A stretch of 64,000 nucleotides of DNA. Origin: Stictocephala bisonia (taxonomy: Eukaryota; Arthropoda; Insecta; Hemiptera; Membracidae). Shown piece after piece: positions 12,213 through 25,222 of the stretch; the stretch's first letter is position 1; each line of letters begins with the position of its first letter. Location of the stretch: NCBI GenBank assembly GCA_035578905.1, contig JAQJVL010000153.1:248001-312000 (forward strand). Reading direction: 5' to 3'. A program made the translations under genes and the position numbers. Under the pieces are notes generated by a model that saw only the letters and a program-made list of their open reading frames with translations, had not been told where the DNA came from and searched no databases.

Positions 12213-13335
12213 TGTACATTAAGAAGATTTACAAATTGTAGTTGATCAAACTGATAGTAAAACAACAAAAAATGTTGCTCTTGGAGTATTTATAATTAAT
12301 TTGACCATTATATCATACTGGTAGAAATATATTTGCAGTACAAGTGTTCCAGTAGCCTTACTACTTGTCTGTATGATAGGTTACGATGTTATACACCAAT
12401 TAATTGCAAAATTGGACGAACAAATACTGTCACACGTATCATATAAACAAATAAATACTCGCAAAAAACCCGAAATTTATTTACTTTACCATGGCACTAA
12501 TGTTTCTAACTTGTGCTAGTGGGTTATCCAGCAAGTGGATGGAAGGGTTGATGTTTAGAAGATCAATACACCAGAGTTGTAAAGAACTTCTCAGTTCTGA
12601 ATTCAGATGGGTACATTACAAAGACAGAATCCTCAATACATAGAAAGAAGACCTGCTCAACGCTGGAGATTGCAGCCCTTTTGTGGGATCCTAGCAAAAC
12701 ACATCTCTTGATATTGTGTTCAGATTTTTCTACTATGAAATATAGTACTTGATATACCACATTAGGAAGTGTTTTATTATGCATTTCTAATAATATTTAG
12801 TGGATAGATGAAACTGTGATTTTTTTGCTATTGACCAACACGAATCGTTGTGATAATTTGATCAGATTCTTTCAGTGAGAGCTGATCACTTACATAATAT
12901 TATTTCCAATCGTATTAATAAACCTAATAACCAAAACTATGAATATTTATCTTTATAAAAATATTATACTTTTGAATTGTTTCTTTGTTTATCCTTCAAA
13001 TTTTAAGATCTCACAACTATTTCCTTCTAATATATATGTTCAATCAATGTGATATAGAAGATAATTTAGATGTTTAAACACGAATCTGTGATACTCTAAT
13101 AAATTGTCTCTAAACCAACACATATATTTTGTCAACAGTTGACACAATGTGTGTGTACAGGTTAACCTGTTATTATTGTTCAAATATTATCTTTTACATT
13201 GGTCTGCAAAATAAATATCTACGTTTTCCTAATTAATTGAATCCTACCGCACAATTTCATTTATATGACTATTTTTTTTTTTAATATTAGCATTTAAACA
13301 TTAAATACTCAAACTTGGGTAGTATTTTTTACGAT
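12213..13335. other. AT-rich non-coding
   Basis: A 73-codon minus-strand frame at 12563-12784 has no domain that I recognise. No repeats or RNA genes seen. Confidence 0.5.
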
Positions 13336-13460
13336 CCGGTGTGGTGGCTCAGTATGCGGAGTGCTAGGTTTAAGCTTCGAATCCCCAACTGAGCTAATGG
13401 TCGGTACTGCACTCGTTGATTAAAGTTCACGCACAGGCCCGTAGGCCCAAAATGAAGCAT
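13336..13460 (+). repeat. tRNA-headed SINE-like element
   Basis: TGGCTCAGTATGCGG at 13345 fits a pol III A box, and GCTTCGAATCC at 13374 fits a B box (consensus GGTTCGANTCC). The A-B spacing is shorter than in a real tRNA and the sequence cannot fold into a full cloverleaf, so it is read as a SINE head and not a tRNA gene. The body runs into CACGCACAGGCCCGTAGGCC and then AT-rich sequence; the 3' limit is approximate. Confidence 0.6.
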
Positions 13461-14114
13461 TTACTATTAATTGTCTTTATATTCTCATAAATTAGGAAGA
13501 TACTATTACAAATTGTTAGTATGCTGAGTGTTTATGTTTTTACCACTGCTGTTTCTTTAGAGTGCGGTAATGTTTTTACGATGCCAAATTCAAATAGATG
13601 CCACTTTTTGTTTTAATTATTATCAGTTGGTTGGATTGGTAAATAACAGTGATACGACTTCAATGTTCAAGACTTTGATTACTTAAAGCTTTTAAGCACA
13701 AACTGTAACAATTATTCTGTTAATAATACAGTTGTGTCAAATCAAGAAACTAGAATATATGAATTTAGATACTATATTTCATAAATTAATTTTAAATGTT
13801 AGAGTGCTCTCCCTCGGAGACGTCAGAAGTAGCAAGTAAGTGTACCAAACAGGTAGATCATAAATAGTTCTCTATGATTAAAACAACAGTAAAGTGAGTA
13901 TTTGTCAATTAAGCCAAATATAATATTATTATATTTGGTATAACTTACAATTAAGCAAGTATTCTAGCAAATGTAAAATAGTTTATCACAGTTACCTGAT
14001 GTACATGTCTCCGTCGTTACTGAACACCCAGACTTGACCGTCAACTTTACAGACTGCATGCTGTTTAACTATTGTACGAAAATTACAAACACTTAAATGT
14101 CTTTTAAATTAAAC
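13461..14114. other. AT-rich non-coding
   Basis: Contains a small inverted repeat, CCAAATATAATATTATTATATTTGG, at about 13914-13938. No gene supported. Confidence 0.5.
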
Positions 14115-14827
14115 ATTTTTAGTAACTCCACAGTTTTCAATTTTTGATTAATGCATTTTCGCCAGTTACGGCATCTTCAGATCATAATAACCAAATTGTA
14201 CATAAATATAAAATATATGTTAAAAAATATACAATTTATAAATATTAAATAACATTGATGGATAAGTAGTTCGAATTTAAAAACAAGGTTTTGAATTATT
14301 TAAGTTGTTTTATAGTTCATTTCTTCTAATTACAGGTAAAAATATATTATTAAAATTAACAGATGGCTGAGAAATACAGTCATCTTTTTTAATGCCATTA
14401 ACGCACTTTCAATTTTATTTCTCTTTTTCCGTGATTTTTCTTTATATATAATAGACGACTCTTCAAATTTTATATTATGCTTTTTATCAATAGCATGTTC
14501 AACTAATTTTGAATATTCAGTATTTTCAGTTTTAAAATTAAAAATATATTCCTTTATTCTTGTTTTAACAGGTCTTGATGTTTGGCCGAAATATGTTTTA
14601 TTGCATTCACAATTAATTTGGTATATAAAATGTTTTGTTTATTGATTTTCATTTTTTTGTTTTAATTTAGAAAATTTACTACGAAGGCTTCCTGATGATG
14701 TAAAATTTGTTTGAATATTAAATTTAGAATTATTTTTTTGAATTTTCTCTGGAAGGTTTTTAACATAGGGTATGACTACAGTTGTTACAGGTTTGTTTTC
14801 ATTGTCCTGACGATTGTCAATCGCCAA
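14115..14827 (-). pseudogene. Penelope-like element 3' part, GIY-YIG region, left arm
   Basis: Read on the minus strand, a 62-codon frame (14639-14827) encodes TTVVIPYVKNLPEKIQK, the linker before the endonuclease in Penelope-like elements. After a frame change comes a GIY-YIG-type segment with YFGQTSRPVKTRIKE and later FEESSIIYKEK. The downstream non-coding tail holds CTGAAGA, GCC-loop-GGC and GAAA. No reverse transcriptase region is present. It is the inverted partner of the copy at 14830-15495 and the two meet almost without spacer. Confidence 0.8.
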
Positions 14828-14829
14828 TA

Positions 14830-15495
14830 CCCTGTGTTAAAAACCTTTCAGAGAAAATTCAAAAAATTAATTTTAAATTTAATATTCAAACAAGTTTTAC
14901 ATCATCAGGAAGCCTTCGTAGTAAATTATCTAAATTAATACAAAAAAAAAATTAAAATCGATCTACAAAAAATTTTATATACCAAATTAATTGTGAATGC
15001 AATAAAACGTATTTCGGCCAAACATCAAGACCTGTTAAAACAAGAATAAAGGAACATATATTTAATTTTAAAACTGAAAATACTGAACAATCAAAATTAG
15101 TTGAACAATATGCTATTGATAAAAAGCATAATATAAAATTTGAAGAGTCGTCTATTATATATAAAGAAAAATCATGGAAAAAGAGAAATAAAATTGAAAG
15201 TGCGTTCATGGCATTAAAAAAAGATGACCGTATTTCTCAGCTATATGTTAATTTTAATAATATATTTTTACCTGTAATTAGAAATGAACTAGAATACAAC
15301 TTAAATAATTCAAAACCTAGTTTTTAAATTTTAACTACTTATCCATCAATGTTATTTAATATTTACAAATTGTATATTTTTTAACATATGTTTTATACTT
15401 TTGTACAATTTGGTTATTATGATCTGAAGATGCCATAACTAGCGAAAATGCATTAATCAAAAATTAAAAACTGTGGAATTACTAAAGATTTTTAA
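14830..15495 (+). pseudogene. Penelope-like element 3' part, GIY-YIG region, right arm
   Basis: The + strand encodes NLSEKIQKINFKFNIQTSF, then, after a frameshift in an A-run near 14942, an endonuclease-like segment with INCECNKTYFGQTSRPVK, LVEQYAIDKKHNIKFEESS and KEKSWKKRNKIES. These match the GIY-YIG endonuclease domain typical of Penelope-like elements, where GIY-YIG cuts the target DNA. The tail to 15495 mirrors the tail of the left arm (GATCTGAAGATGCC, GCATTAATCAAAAATT). The RT is missing, so the copy is not mobile on its own. Differences between arms are scattered substitutions plus small indels. Confidence 0.85.
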
Positions 15496-15679
15496 TTGAA
15501 ATCCATCGAAATTCCACCGAAGTACCAAATAAAGAAACACTTATATGTCATGAAATAGTTGCTATTAAAGGAAATACTATTATATTTTATAATACAAACT
15601 TTATTGTAGTATCTACATATGGTACTTTAGGAACGAGTCTAAAATCAATGCTCTATGAATTAATAAAATTAAATATAGT

Positions 15680-17045
15680 TAAAAATCATTGGTAGAACTA
15701 TTAGAAAGCAAACAATTTAAATATTTTCCAAATTTACTTGTTATAAAAATATGTTATAAAAATATGCAGCAGAAACAAATGCAGAGAAAATTATATCAAA
15801 TACTTACAGAAATTTGGGAGAGAGAGGAACTACCAAAGCATGGGACAGAATCAACCACAGTACTGATTGATAAAAAAGGATGAAAGCCCAATCCATATAA
15901 AATATGAGGAGTATCACTGCTAGACTGTACCTATGATTTTCTCCAAGATCATATATGAGAGATGTAAAGAACAATTAATTAGAGAAGGAACTAGGGGACT
16001 ATCAGGGAGCATTCAGACTATGGAGAAGTTGCTCAGATTAGGTAATAACATTTAAACTGATCATGGACTGCTACTAAAGGAGGCAGAAACAAATGACTAC
16101 AGCCTTTATAGATTTTAAAATGGCATATGACAGTATATAGAAAATCATGGATAAAAATACTTAGTCTTATGTGACTACACCCAAATTCGTAAAGATGATA
16201 GAGTTAAAACTAACAAAAACAAAGTCAAAAATCAAATTCAGGGGATACTCGTCAAAATAGTTTACAATACATACAGGACTTAGACAGGGGGATGGGCTTT
16301 CCCAAATACTATCCAATTGCACATTAGAATACTGTATATAGTCAGATATTGGGAAAAACAAACCCAAAAGATATAAGTATAGCAGCTGGAAGAAACAGCC
16401 TAAGAGTGCCTAGGATTTGCAGATGATCTAGCATTATTAGGAGATAATATATCAACGACAAAAGACAAATATATGAGAGCAACTGGCAAATAAGACAGGT
16501 ATAAAAATATCATATGAAAAATCGAAAATAGGGGTGATAGACCAATTAATAAATAAACATCAGATAGACGTAGTAAAAGAATTCAAGTATTTAGAAGTCA
16601 TACAACAAATGGGAAAGAAAAAAAAATATGGGAGGAACGAAGAAAGAATTAGCAAAAGCACAACAACTTACAAAGAGCACGTACAAAAAAATGTTCGTCA
16701 ATAAACACAAAACTAAAAAACCACAAAATGGTAGAATAACATGAAGTAATATATTGTAGTGAGACGATGATTAAGCTCCACTAGAAAAAATAAATTGACA
16801 AAATACAAAAAAAATAGAGACATATAATCAGAACCTGCATAAATAAAAAACACTATACCGAAGAAGGTTAGAGACCAATACCCAACAATGCAGCATATAA
16901 AAAAATATAACCAATAACAGATTATATGAGGAAAAAAATAATATCTTAAGAAAGATATATTTTAAGAATGCCAGAAGATATAATAACAAAAAGAACAATT
17001 ACAAGATTGTTTGGACAAAAACAACAGCTAATTAGATAAAAGAAA
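15680..17045 (+). pseudogene. Degenerate non-LTR reverse transcriptase
   Basis: Across several frames the + strand gives EIWEREELPKHGTES followed by LIDKKG, a segment like ISLLDCTY, then DYSLYRF and MAYDSI-like residues, and GFADDLALLGDN (16413-16448), which carries the RT catalytic FADD. Downstream come YCSETMIKL, HIIRTCINKKHY and LRMPEDIITKRTITRLFGQ, matching the C-terminal part of the same protein class. Frameshifts and stops occur throughout, so it is an old inactive copy. The endonuclease domain is not visible. It may belong to the same broad class as the fragment at 9.4 kb. Confidence 0.8.
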
Positions 17046-19968
17046 TAAAAGAGTTAATCCGCTACTTTGAAAGGATGTCAAGCCCTCCTTCGCAATTTCA
17101 AATTGTCTGTGATCAGTTGATGGGGTGGACTTAGATCAGGAGGGTGCGGCAGGGAGCTACGTTTATTGTAGGCTACAAGGGCCCCTTTCAACCTAGGGTA
17201 GGGAGGATATGGCACGAGGCATATATACTACTCAGGACCGGCTGAGGTAGGTAGGTACAAGCTGTTGGGGGTGTAAGCATGTGATCGTAGGAAGGACAAT
17301 TATTGATATTCGTTTAGGTTTGGTTGTGAGGAAGTTGTAAGCTACAGTATTAGTCTTATTATTTAAAATACAATTACGCATTTTATTTCATTCTCGTCTT
17401 CCACGTTGTTGAGGAAACTGTGTCATGGATGTTAGCCATCGATTGCTATAAGACTGGTACGTCTATATAGGCTAGACGATGTGGGAGTTCTGTATTCATG
17501 TCCTGTCCTACTTTTGCTATTGTGATGCTTGACGGGCGCCATTAAACAGAGCCTTAAAAACCCGATAGGAAAAATACTGCACTGAAATATTTGTATGTAA
17601 TTTACTATTTCACTAATGTGTCTTATTTATAATGCCCCATATGGCAAGTTATTATAATACAAATTACCGCTAATAACTAACTATCTATGAGCCCAACATT
17701 AATATAATTAGTGCTTTTTAATGTCACAGAAAGATACGTATTATTATACTCTACTTTTTGTTGAAAATACGAAAAGAATTAGTCACTTGGTGATGGTAAG
17801 CTAAAATCATAAGGTTATGAATTTGTAATTACTGATGTAAAATAAAAATGACAATACAATTACTTTAGGGAGACTAAACTCAGTAAATTGTGGCTAAATG
17901 AATAATAATATTTCCTTTAGTAGTATAAATTATTCGGCAGTTTACCAGTTGTCTACGAAAGAGGGTGTATAACTGCAATGGAAAAGGACAAACAATTTAA
18001 AGTATCTTCTTTACAAAATAAAATTATTAATAATAGAGAAAAATGTGATGAACATTTTATATTTACTAAAAATATTATTTTTATGCATTTGTTTCGTGCT
18101 CTACAATATGGTTCTTGTGTTTTCAAAGTGTACTTGTGTGCGTGACAGTGGGAGACTCGCCCTCTAAAATATGTTTCTGAATATAGCATGAAAATTAGTT
18201 TTAAAGATTCAATTTCATCATATCTTACCGATTAGATTTTATTAAACAGCCACTGTTTTGGCCATATATGTCTTTTTAATTGTCTTTAAAGCAGAATAAT
18301 GTTAAAGAAATAATGTTAAAACGCAGTAAATTGTTTAACTTCGCTGATCGTTCTTTGCACATTGGTTTAGGTTTTCAAAACACTATGCTTCAGCATTAAA
18401 TTTATGTCAATTTTACAAACAACAAAATAATTTATTGTTTGTGATGTGATTTGATAGTATAAATCAAAGTATTATGCTATTTTATAATGATTGTATTACT
18501 TAACTTATACACTATTAACCACTGACATTATTATATTAGTTTACAAACTACTAACCCGACTGTCTGTCAAATGAGTTTGTGTCCAACTGGTATAATGTAC
18601 TATCAAATAAATTAGTATGCTATTAAAACAAGTTATGTCAACTTATTATGTGTTCTGCTAATCTCTCATTTTCATGTATTAACATGAGCTGATAACCCGG
18701 CCTACGCTCAACTTAGTTCACGTGTCTTCGATCCTACTTACTTTTAAATCGGTTTGTGAGCTATTGACCCAGCTTATGTCAACAACGCTTATGTATTACT
18801 AACTTATCATTATCATGTCAGTTTATGTGCTAATTAAGTTTATGTACTAATAATCACTTATATCTTCATGTTCTTTTACAAACTATTAACCCTACTTAGC
18901 GTCTATACTGAATTAAATTATACTACTGTGCTAGTTTACATGTTTTTAACCTAGCTTTAGTCAATTTAACTTATACACTCAGAGCTAATTAAGTAGTTTA
19001 TATTGGATTATATGATACCAAATAAGTTACTATCAAAATCAGTTTGCGAGCTATCAAACCATTTGTATGCCAACTTAGATCAAGTACCAAAAGTTAACTT
19101 AGTTAATTTTTAGTTTTTAAGTGTGTCTATTTGTTTATAGCTTTACTGTGATCGAAAGGAAGAATAATAACGTTCCTTTCGGTGCATAGATGCAATAGAA
19201 AACTCTCTGTACTATCCAATAATTTGTAGAAATTTAATAAAAAATTAAAAACATTGCCATTTTTCATTTCATCAACGAGAGTTTTAATGCCTGCTGACAC
19301 GCTAAGTAAAGATACACTGAAAATGTTTCGTTTCAATTACATTGGTTTGGAATAGGAGGGAAGCATGAAATGACTTTGGTGAGAGAGTCTTGAAACTCCC
19401 GAGCCTCACTTAATAGCCAAGAAGTCAACAGGGAGTAAGATGACATCTTGATGTTACTGGGTTACATATGAGTTGGATTGGTGGAGTTTATAAAGTAACA
19501 AGTATATGAAAACTGTTCATAATATAATGGCGTTTATCGATATAACATGATTCGTAGGGAATGGGAAATGAATGTGTATTAGATATTAATCAAACCTCGT
19601 TTGTATTTATTAATTTCATATCAAATATTAAACTGATACATCTATTAAATTAAGTTCTAAAGTTAGTTAAAGGTCTCCGTATAATATGATAGTAGAATTA
19701 ATGTACAATGTACATTAATGTAGAATAACCAAATACATAATATGTTTATAAAATGTAAGAGCTTATAATTTTCTGGTATGGCAACAACATAATTGTTCGT
19801 CTACGAGCGGGTCAAAGCTAAAGGTTGTCAGTTGTATTCGAATCAGAAACACGACAACTTTTGAAAGAGATCAGCTGATAACCTCCGGCTGTTCATTTGT
19901 CATTGGGCTATTTAATGAATGACACTTTCTAAGAAATAATCATCCTTATTTTGTAACTATGACTATGT
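17046..19968. other. Non-coding; GC-richer block then AT-rich
   Basis: About 17060-17550 is clearly less AT-rich than its surroundings (for example GGGTGCGGCAGGGAGC near 17142) and may be a dispersed repeat, but I see no protein or RNA family. The 78-codon (17953-18189) and 69-codon (19127-19336) minus frames show no domain. The rest is AT-rich. Confidence 0.45.
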
Positions 19969-21534
19969 TCGAATAAAATAAATTTGGTACTGGCAGAACG
20001 GCCTCGCGCCACTGGTCTGAAATGACAAAACTCTGAGCTTTAACTTGCTGTCAAACGTAAAATAAGTAAGCAATAATTTTCAAACTAATTGTATAGTGTA
20101 CACCATTTTATATTCTTTAAGGAAAAATTATGCTGGAGATTTTTCTAGAGCTAATTTGCTTTTTTTAGTGATATTTGTATTTAAAAACACGTTTTTATGA
20201 GTGAAATTGCGCGTGAGTCGTCTTTAACCTATCACTGTTGCGAGAATAATAATAATAAAATAATGTTCTGTCGATGGATGACAGTTTGATTTATTGTGAT
20301 TAGTTTGGTATAAGTCTCATTTAATAATTTTAATAGGTTTATGAGAAATTAATTTTTTTGTAAACCCTTGCAAACTCTGAAACGAAAAACGCTAGACAAA
20401 ATTTCTTTGTGCAAACATTAACTGTGTTATTTATGTATTACTAAAATAATACTGTGGTACTAATAAAACATGTGGAAAAATAATGAAGAGTTGATGAAGT
20501 AAACTCATAGTTCGTTTACATCGAGGCTGTGTCGGACGCGTAAGGTATACTCTGCTCAAGGGAAAGTGTAGACTGAATATTCAGCCCAAGCGTAAAACGA
20601 ATTCCGATCGACGATATTTCCAGATAAGAAATGTTTCTCCAGTAATAAATAAGGTAAGTTAGTTGACTTTTGACTTTGTGGTGTGTTCGTGTTCAGTTCT
20701 TTATCGATTTAACAGTGCTTAGTATAGTATAACCACTAGTTTATTTTGATTACAGTTATTTAGTTTTAGTGATATTACAATTTTTTTTATTTAGATGTGA
20801 CAATAATGCTATAGGATTCAGTGTATATATAATTATCAGTGTTTATTGCAATTCTAATATTTAGGCTCTTTCAAATTTTAGGTAATGTTCTATTGGTAAT
20901 TGACAAGATTTGTTTGCAATGGAAGAGGCCAGAGCTGAGCCAGTGACTGTACCTTGTGCGTGTGGTATCACCGCCGCCTTGTTGACAATCTAGTTTTGAA
21001 AACTCCTGAATCTTTCTTCCTAGTTCAAGAAAATTATTTTTAATACGAGAGTAAGATTTTAGTGTCACTTAAATAACACAATTTATTTAGGTTTAAACAG
21101 ATTTTGTCTAGCGTTTGTCATTACCGAGTTTGCAAAGGTTTACAAAAAAATTAATTTCTCACTAACCTGTTTGAATTATTATTTGAGACTTATACCAAAC
21201 TAATCACAATGAACCAAACTGTCATACATCCACAAGACATTATTTTATTATTATTATTCTCGCAACAGTGATAGGTTAAAGACGACTCACGCGTAATTTC
21301 ACTCATAAAAACGTGTTTTTAAATACAAATATCACTATAAAAAGCAAATTAGCTCTAGAAAAATCTCCAGCATAATTTTTCCTTAAAGAATATAAAATGC
21401 TGTACACTATACAATTAGTTTGAAAATTATTGCATACTTATTTTAAGTTTGACAGCTAATTAAAGCTCAGAGTTTTGTCATTTCAGACCAGTGGCGCGAG
21501 GCCGTTCCGCCAGTACCAAAGTTATTTTATTCGG
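19969..21534. mobile_element. Element with about 455-bp terminal inverted repeats
   Basis: The left arm (19969 to about 20430) and right arm (about 21078 to 21534) are reverse complements with scattered mismatches. Shared blocks include TCGAATAAAATA at the tips, AACGGCCTCGCGCCACTGGT, ATTATGCTGGAGATTTTTCT and CTATCACTGTTGCGAGAATA. The enclosed 650 bp hold no transposase. They do contain a GTAAGT donor-like site near 20653 and a 24-codon ATG frame at 20919 of unknown meaning. Flanks ACTATG and ACTGTA are not a convincing target duplication. This looks like a non-autonomous DNA transposon or foldback element of unknown superfamily. Confidence 0.85.
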
Positions 21535-24221
21535 ACTGTACATTCGCTAATTTACACCAATCACACTCATTTGAAACTCATAGTTTGTCGATCGGCGTCT
21601 TACAAATAAATACATAAATAATAAAAACTCGCAATTCCAAGAGGTAATGGAAAATGATCAGAACTAAGTTAACGTGTCTTAACACATCTTCAAATATTGG
21701 GTAGTAAACAAATTTGAAAATAGTTTAGTTATTTTTTAATTTATTGTTAATAGGAGTATTTCAGTGTTCTCCTACATTAATAATGAACTTGGGTAAATAT
21801 ATATTTACTGGAAGTGGTCAAATTTCTTACACTTAAGGAGCCTAAATATTTAATGGCCAATCTTGTAAAAGGAGTTTTCTTTATTGCAACAAGGTAAAGT
21901 TCACAAATAAATAAACTGAAAGGCACTATTCATTTCAGAAATGAAATAAATACTTGATGAATATCGAACATGCGCCTCAGAACCCGTTTCTGCAATTACA
22001 CAAGCCCGGTCAGGCTGTTGAGAAAAAGCAATTAGAGCAGTTCCTGTTCTGAATTTCTCTCTTTATAACAGACATTTTTAATAGGGGAAAAGGATCCATA
22101 ATTATCTATTTCCTACTATTTATAGTGGAGTTGAAATACGAACATATAATTGCAATGCGCATTTAATTTTATAAGTGAGTTAGAAAAAAATAGTGTTGAT
22201 ATAAAAGAGATTAGTATTAAAAACGTTTGATGTGGGAAAAGTTAGAATTTTGCAAATGTGGGAAAAAACATTTAATGAACATCGTTCTTCTGTACTAACA
22301 CACTAAAAGGTTGTCAGTGTGCTTCCATAAAAATAACTGTAATAAATTATCTACAAAATGGTGTATTTCAAAAGTATTTCTAAAATGTTATATGCAGGTG
22401 GAAATAAAGTATTTTTTTTTTTTATCCCCTAGGCATAACTTAAAATCCTATTTCACCTTATTGATTTTTTTCCAACACGTATGAGGTGCAACATCTATGC
22501 AAAATAGGCCAATGTCTGAATTAGTGGTTTTTCACCATGTTCATTCGTTGCTTTAATACTACAGGTGTTTCTTCTCTCCTGAAAAATTATGTTTGTTCTA
22601 TAAGATATAAGAGTTTTTTTTCTGTCGAGGAAAGCTCCTTCAGAGTGCGTAAAGTAGCTGTGTTGAGTCACGTGTACAGTTTAAAAATAAAGCTCTACCT
22701 AAAGATGAAGGAGGTGAGACAGAGCAAAAAGACGTAGGAACAGAATTTGCTACTGAAAATGATAGTAAATTTTCAACAGGACAATAAAACGATTAGCAGC
22801 GACACGCTAAATTGAAAAACATTTTTTTTTTTCATATGTAAAGGTCCGCACTAACACTGTTATTTAAAAGCTACGAACAGTTGTTAAAATCCTTTCTGAG
22901 TGCTCGTCTGTGAAACGTGAATAATAATTGCTCCAAATATCACATCAGTAAGTTTTGTCGTTTTTTTTTAATCATGATCCGTCATTCAATGGTTTTTGGC
23001 TTATATTCAATTTAACTTTGCCACCATTGGGATCTTGGAGAAACCACAAGAATTACAACAAAGTTTAAATGGAAAAACTCTTTTAATTTTTTTTTTTTTT
23101 TTTTGTAAATATTAAAAATTCAAAATAAAATGTTGAAAATCTATCCGCCATTTTTCAATATAGTGGTCAACTTTAACATTTGCGATGGAAAGCTATATTT
23201 CTATTTTAGTTTTATGTATTAAATTTAATTTTTAGTTTTTTTGCTACTGAGTTTTTATTTATAAACCTCGATTATAATATGGCTGAAAAAGTTTTAAAAA
23301 TTAACTGATTTGTATTATCTTTATAGTGAATATTAAGGAGTTATAAATTTGATATATCAGTTATTTTGGCAGTAGACCTAATAATAAATTAATGCTGATA
23401 TTAAGTTGGAAATTACATTTATTAATTTTGATTTATTGTTAGAGAGTTAGTTGATATTAACAGTAGTTTGATTTTTAAGTACTTAGAGTCAGCTGATTAA
23501 GTTTAAAGCTACTCATTGCAGGCCTAACGTATTCCCTGCTATTGTATTTGTATAACATACAGTCAATAGTTAGTGCTCATAGTGCGTGAAGTGTTACTGG
23601 TTTCTATTTGTTGTTTGGAATAACTACGAGCACTAATTATTTACTGTAGATTATATATAAAAAAGTGAATACTTATGATGAGCGAATATGATGTTTTAGA
23701 TAAAGAAAGAATTGTACTGGAAATAAACATTTACAAACATTAAATCCCTATTAACTCCATGACGATATACCGTAAATGCCGGAGTTATTTCTTTTATGTT
23801 ACTAAAGTTGTTTCTTTAGCAAAATAACGTAAAGAATATTTTTAAATCTCAATTTTCATTAAAATGAACGTTGTACTTTATGATTGTTGCCATTTCAAAT
23901 TTATTTATTTTAGAGGCACGTGTTTCTTTTCCACACAATATTCAAACCCACACCATATCCAATGCAACTTTCTCACATTGAGCAATTTGTAACTTTAAGT
24001 AGAAACCCCCTCAAGATACTCCAACAAACAAACTCTTGTACATGTACGGAACACCAAACGAGATTGTCAAGTGTTCAGACCGTTTGATTTCATCTAGTGA
24101 AAAGGCACAAACAATTCAAACTTGACTGACATCCGTAACACTCAGCCAACCCGGACCACTCAACTGTATTGTGTTGGTAGAATACACTTTACGGCATGTT
24201 CATGAAAGCTTAAAATAGACT
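21535..24221. other. AT-rich non-coding with poly-T runs
   Basis: Long T runs lie near 22410 and 23086-23104. A 66-codon frame at 22537-22737 shows no domain. No repeats or genes are supported. Confidence 0.5.
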
Positions 24222-24318
24222 AATTGACTTACTATTGTCTAATTGACTAACTATTGGTTAATTGACTTACTATTTGCTAATTGACTTACTATTGGCCAAT
24301 TGACTTACTAAAAAACGG
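24222..24318. repeat. 19-bp tandem repeat, about 5 units
   Basis: TAATTGACTTACTATTGGC recurs with one or two changes per unit, ending in a run of A. It sits just before a perfect hairpin and the second 36-bp block. Confidence 0.85.
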
Positions 24319-24340
24319 TTAAAACGGTTGTTTTAGTGTA

Positions 24341-24388
24341 CAATGGGTAGTGGTAGTGAATTAACGTATTCACTACCACTACCCATTG
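24341..24388. repeat. Perfect hairpin, 21-bp arms, beside 36-bp array
   Basis: Bases 24341-24361 and 24368-24388 are exact reverse complements around a 6-base spacer TAACGT. The arms contain GGGTAGTGGTAGTG. The first 36-bp unit begins within a few bases of the right arm. Confidence 0.95.
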
Positions 24389-25222
24389 ACTCACCCGCCT
24401 ACCCATACACGTACAGTGGTACTGATCCACCCACCCACCCATACACGTCAAGTGGTATTGACCCACCCACCGTTCCATACACGTATGGTGGTATTAACCC
24501 AGCCACCGTTCCATACACGTACACGGGTATTGATCCACCCACCCACCCAACCTCCAATACACGTACAGTGGTACTGATCCACCCACCCTCCCATACACGT
24601 ACAGTGGTATTGACCCACCAACCGACCCATCACGTACAGTGGTACTGATCCACCCACCCACCCATACACGTCAAGTGGTATTGACCCACCCGCCCGCCCA
24701 TACACGTACAGTGGTATTGATCGACCCACCCTCCCATACACGTACGGTGGTATTGACCCACCCACCCATACACGTCAAGTGGTATTACCCACCCGCCCTC
24801 CCATACACGTAAAGTGGTACTGATTCACCCACCCACCCATACACGTCAAGAGGTATTGACCCATCCGCCGGCCCATACACGTACAGTGGTATTGATCCAC
24901 CCACCCTCCCATACACGTCAAGTGGTATTGATCCACCCACCCTCCAATACACGTACGGTGGTATTGACCCACCCACCCGCCTATACACGTACAGTGGTAC
25001 TGATCCACCCACCCACCCATACACGTCAAGTGGTATTGACCCACCCGCCCGCCCATACACGTACAGTGGTATTACCCACCCACCCTCCCATACACGAACA
25101 GTGGTCTGATCCACCCACCCTCCCATACACGTCAAGTGGTATTGATCCACCCGCCCACCCATACACGTACAGTGGTATTGACCCACCTACCCGCCCACCC
25201 ATACACGCACAGTGGTATTGAA
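24389..25222 (-). repeat. 36-bp G-rich minisatellite, block 2
   Basis: About 23 units with CCATACACGTACAGTGGTAT followed by TGACCCACCCGCC on the + strand, so the G-rich strand is the minus strand, opposite to block 1. Two unit subtypes alternate (ACGTACAGTGGTA and ACGTCAAGTGGTA). Some units, for example near 24684 and 25041, have four C-triplets with one-base gaps and would form a G-quadruplex on the minus strand. The several frames of 90-135 codons over this block on both strands are repeat artefacts. Confidence 0.97.

Noticed and set aside
15689..15883. Separate small gene
   Set aside because: Its C-terminal half matches the start of the degenerate reverse transcriptase that follows, so it is part of that remnant.
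20919..20993. Small first exon with 24 codons inside the long-armed element
   Set aside because: It starts with an ATG and the surrounding bases are less AT-rich, but there is no domain, no clear partner exon and no way to test splicing from this sequence alone.
24343..25221. Long Pro/Thr/His- or Gly/Tyr-rich ORFs over the 36-bp arrays (also at 7.2-7.7, 35.4-36, 41.9-42.9 and 58.2-58.6 kb)
   Set aside because: They are open on both strands and in several frames at once because 36 is divisible by three. They reflect the repeat, not a protein.
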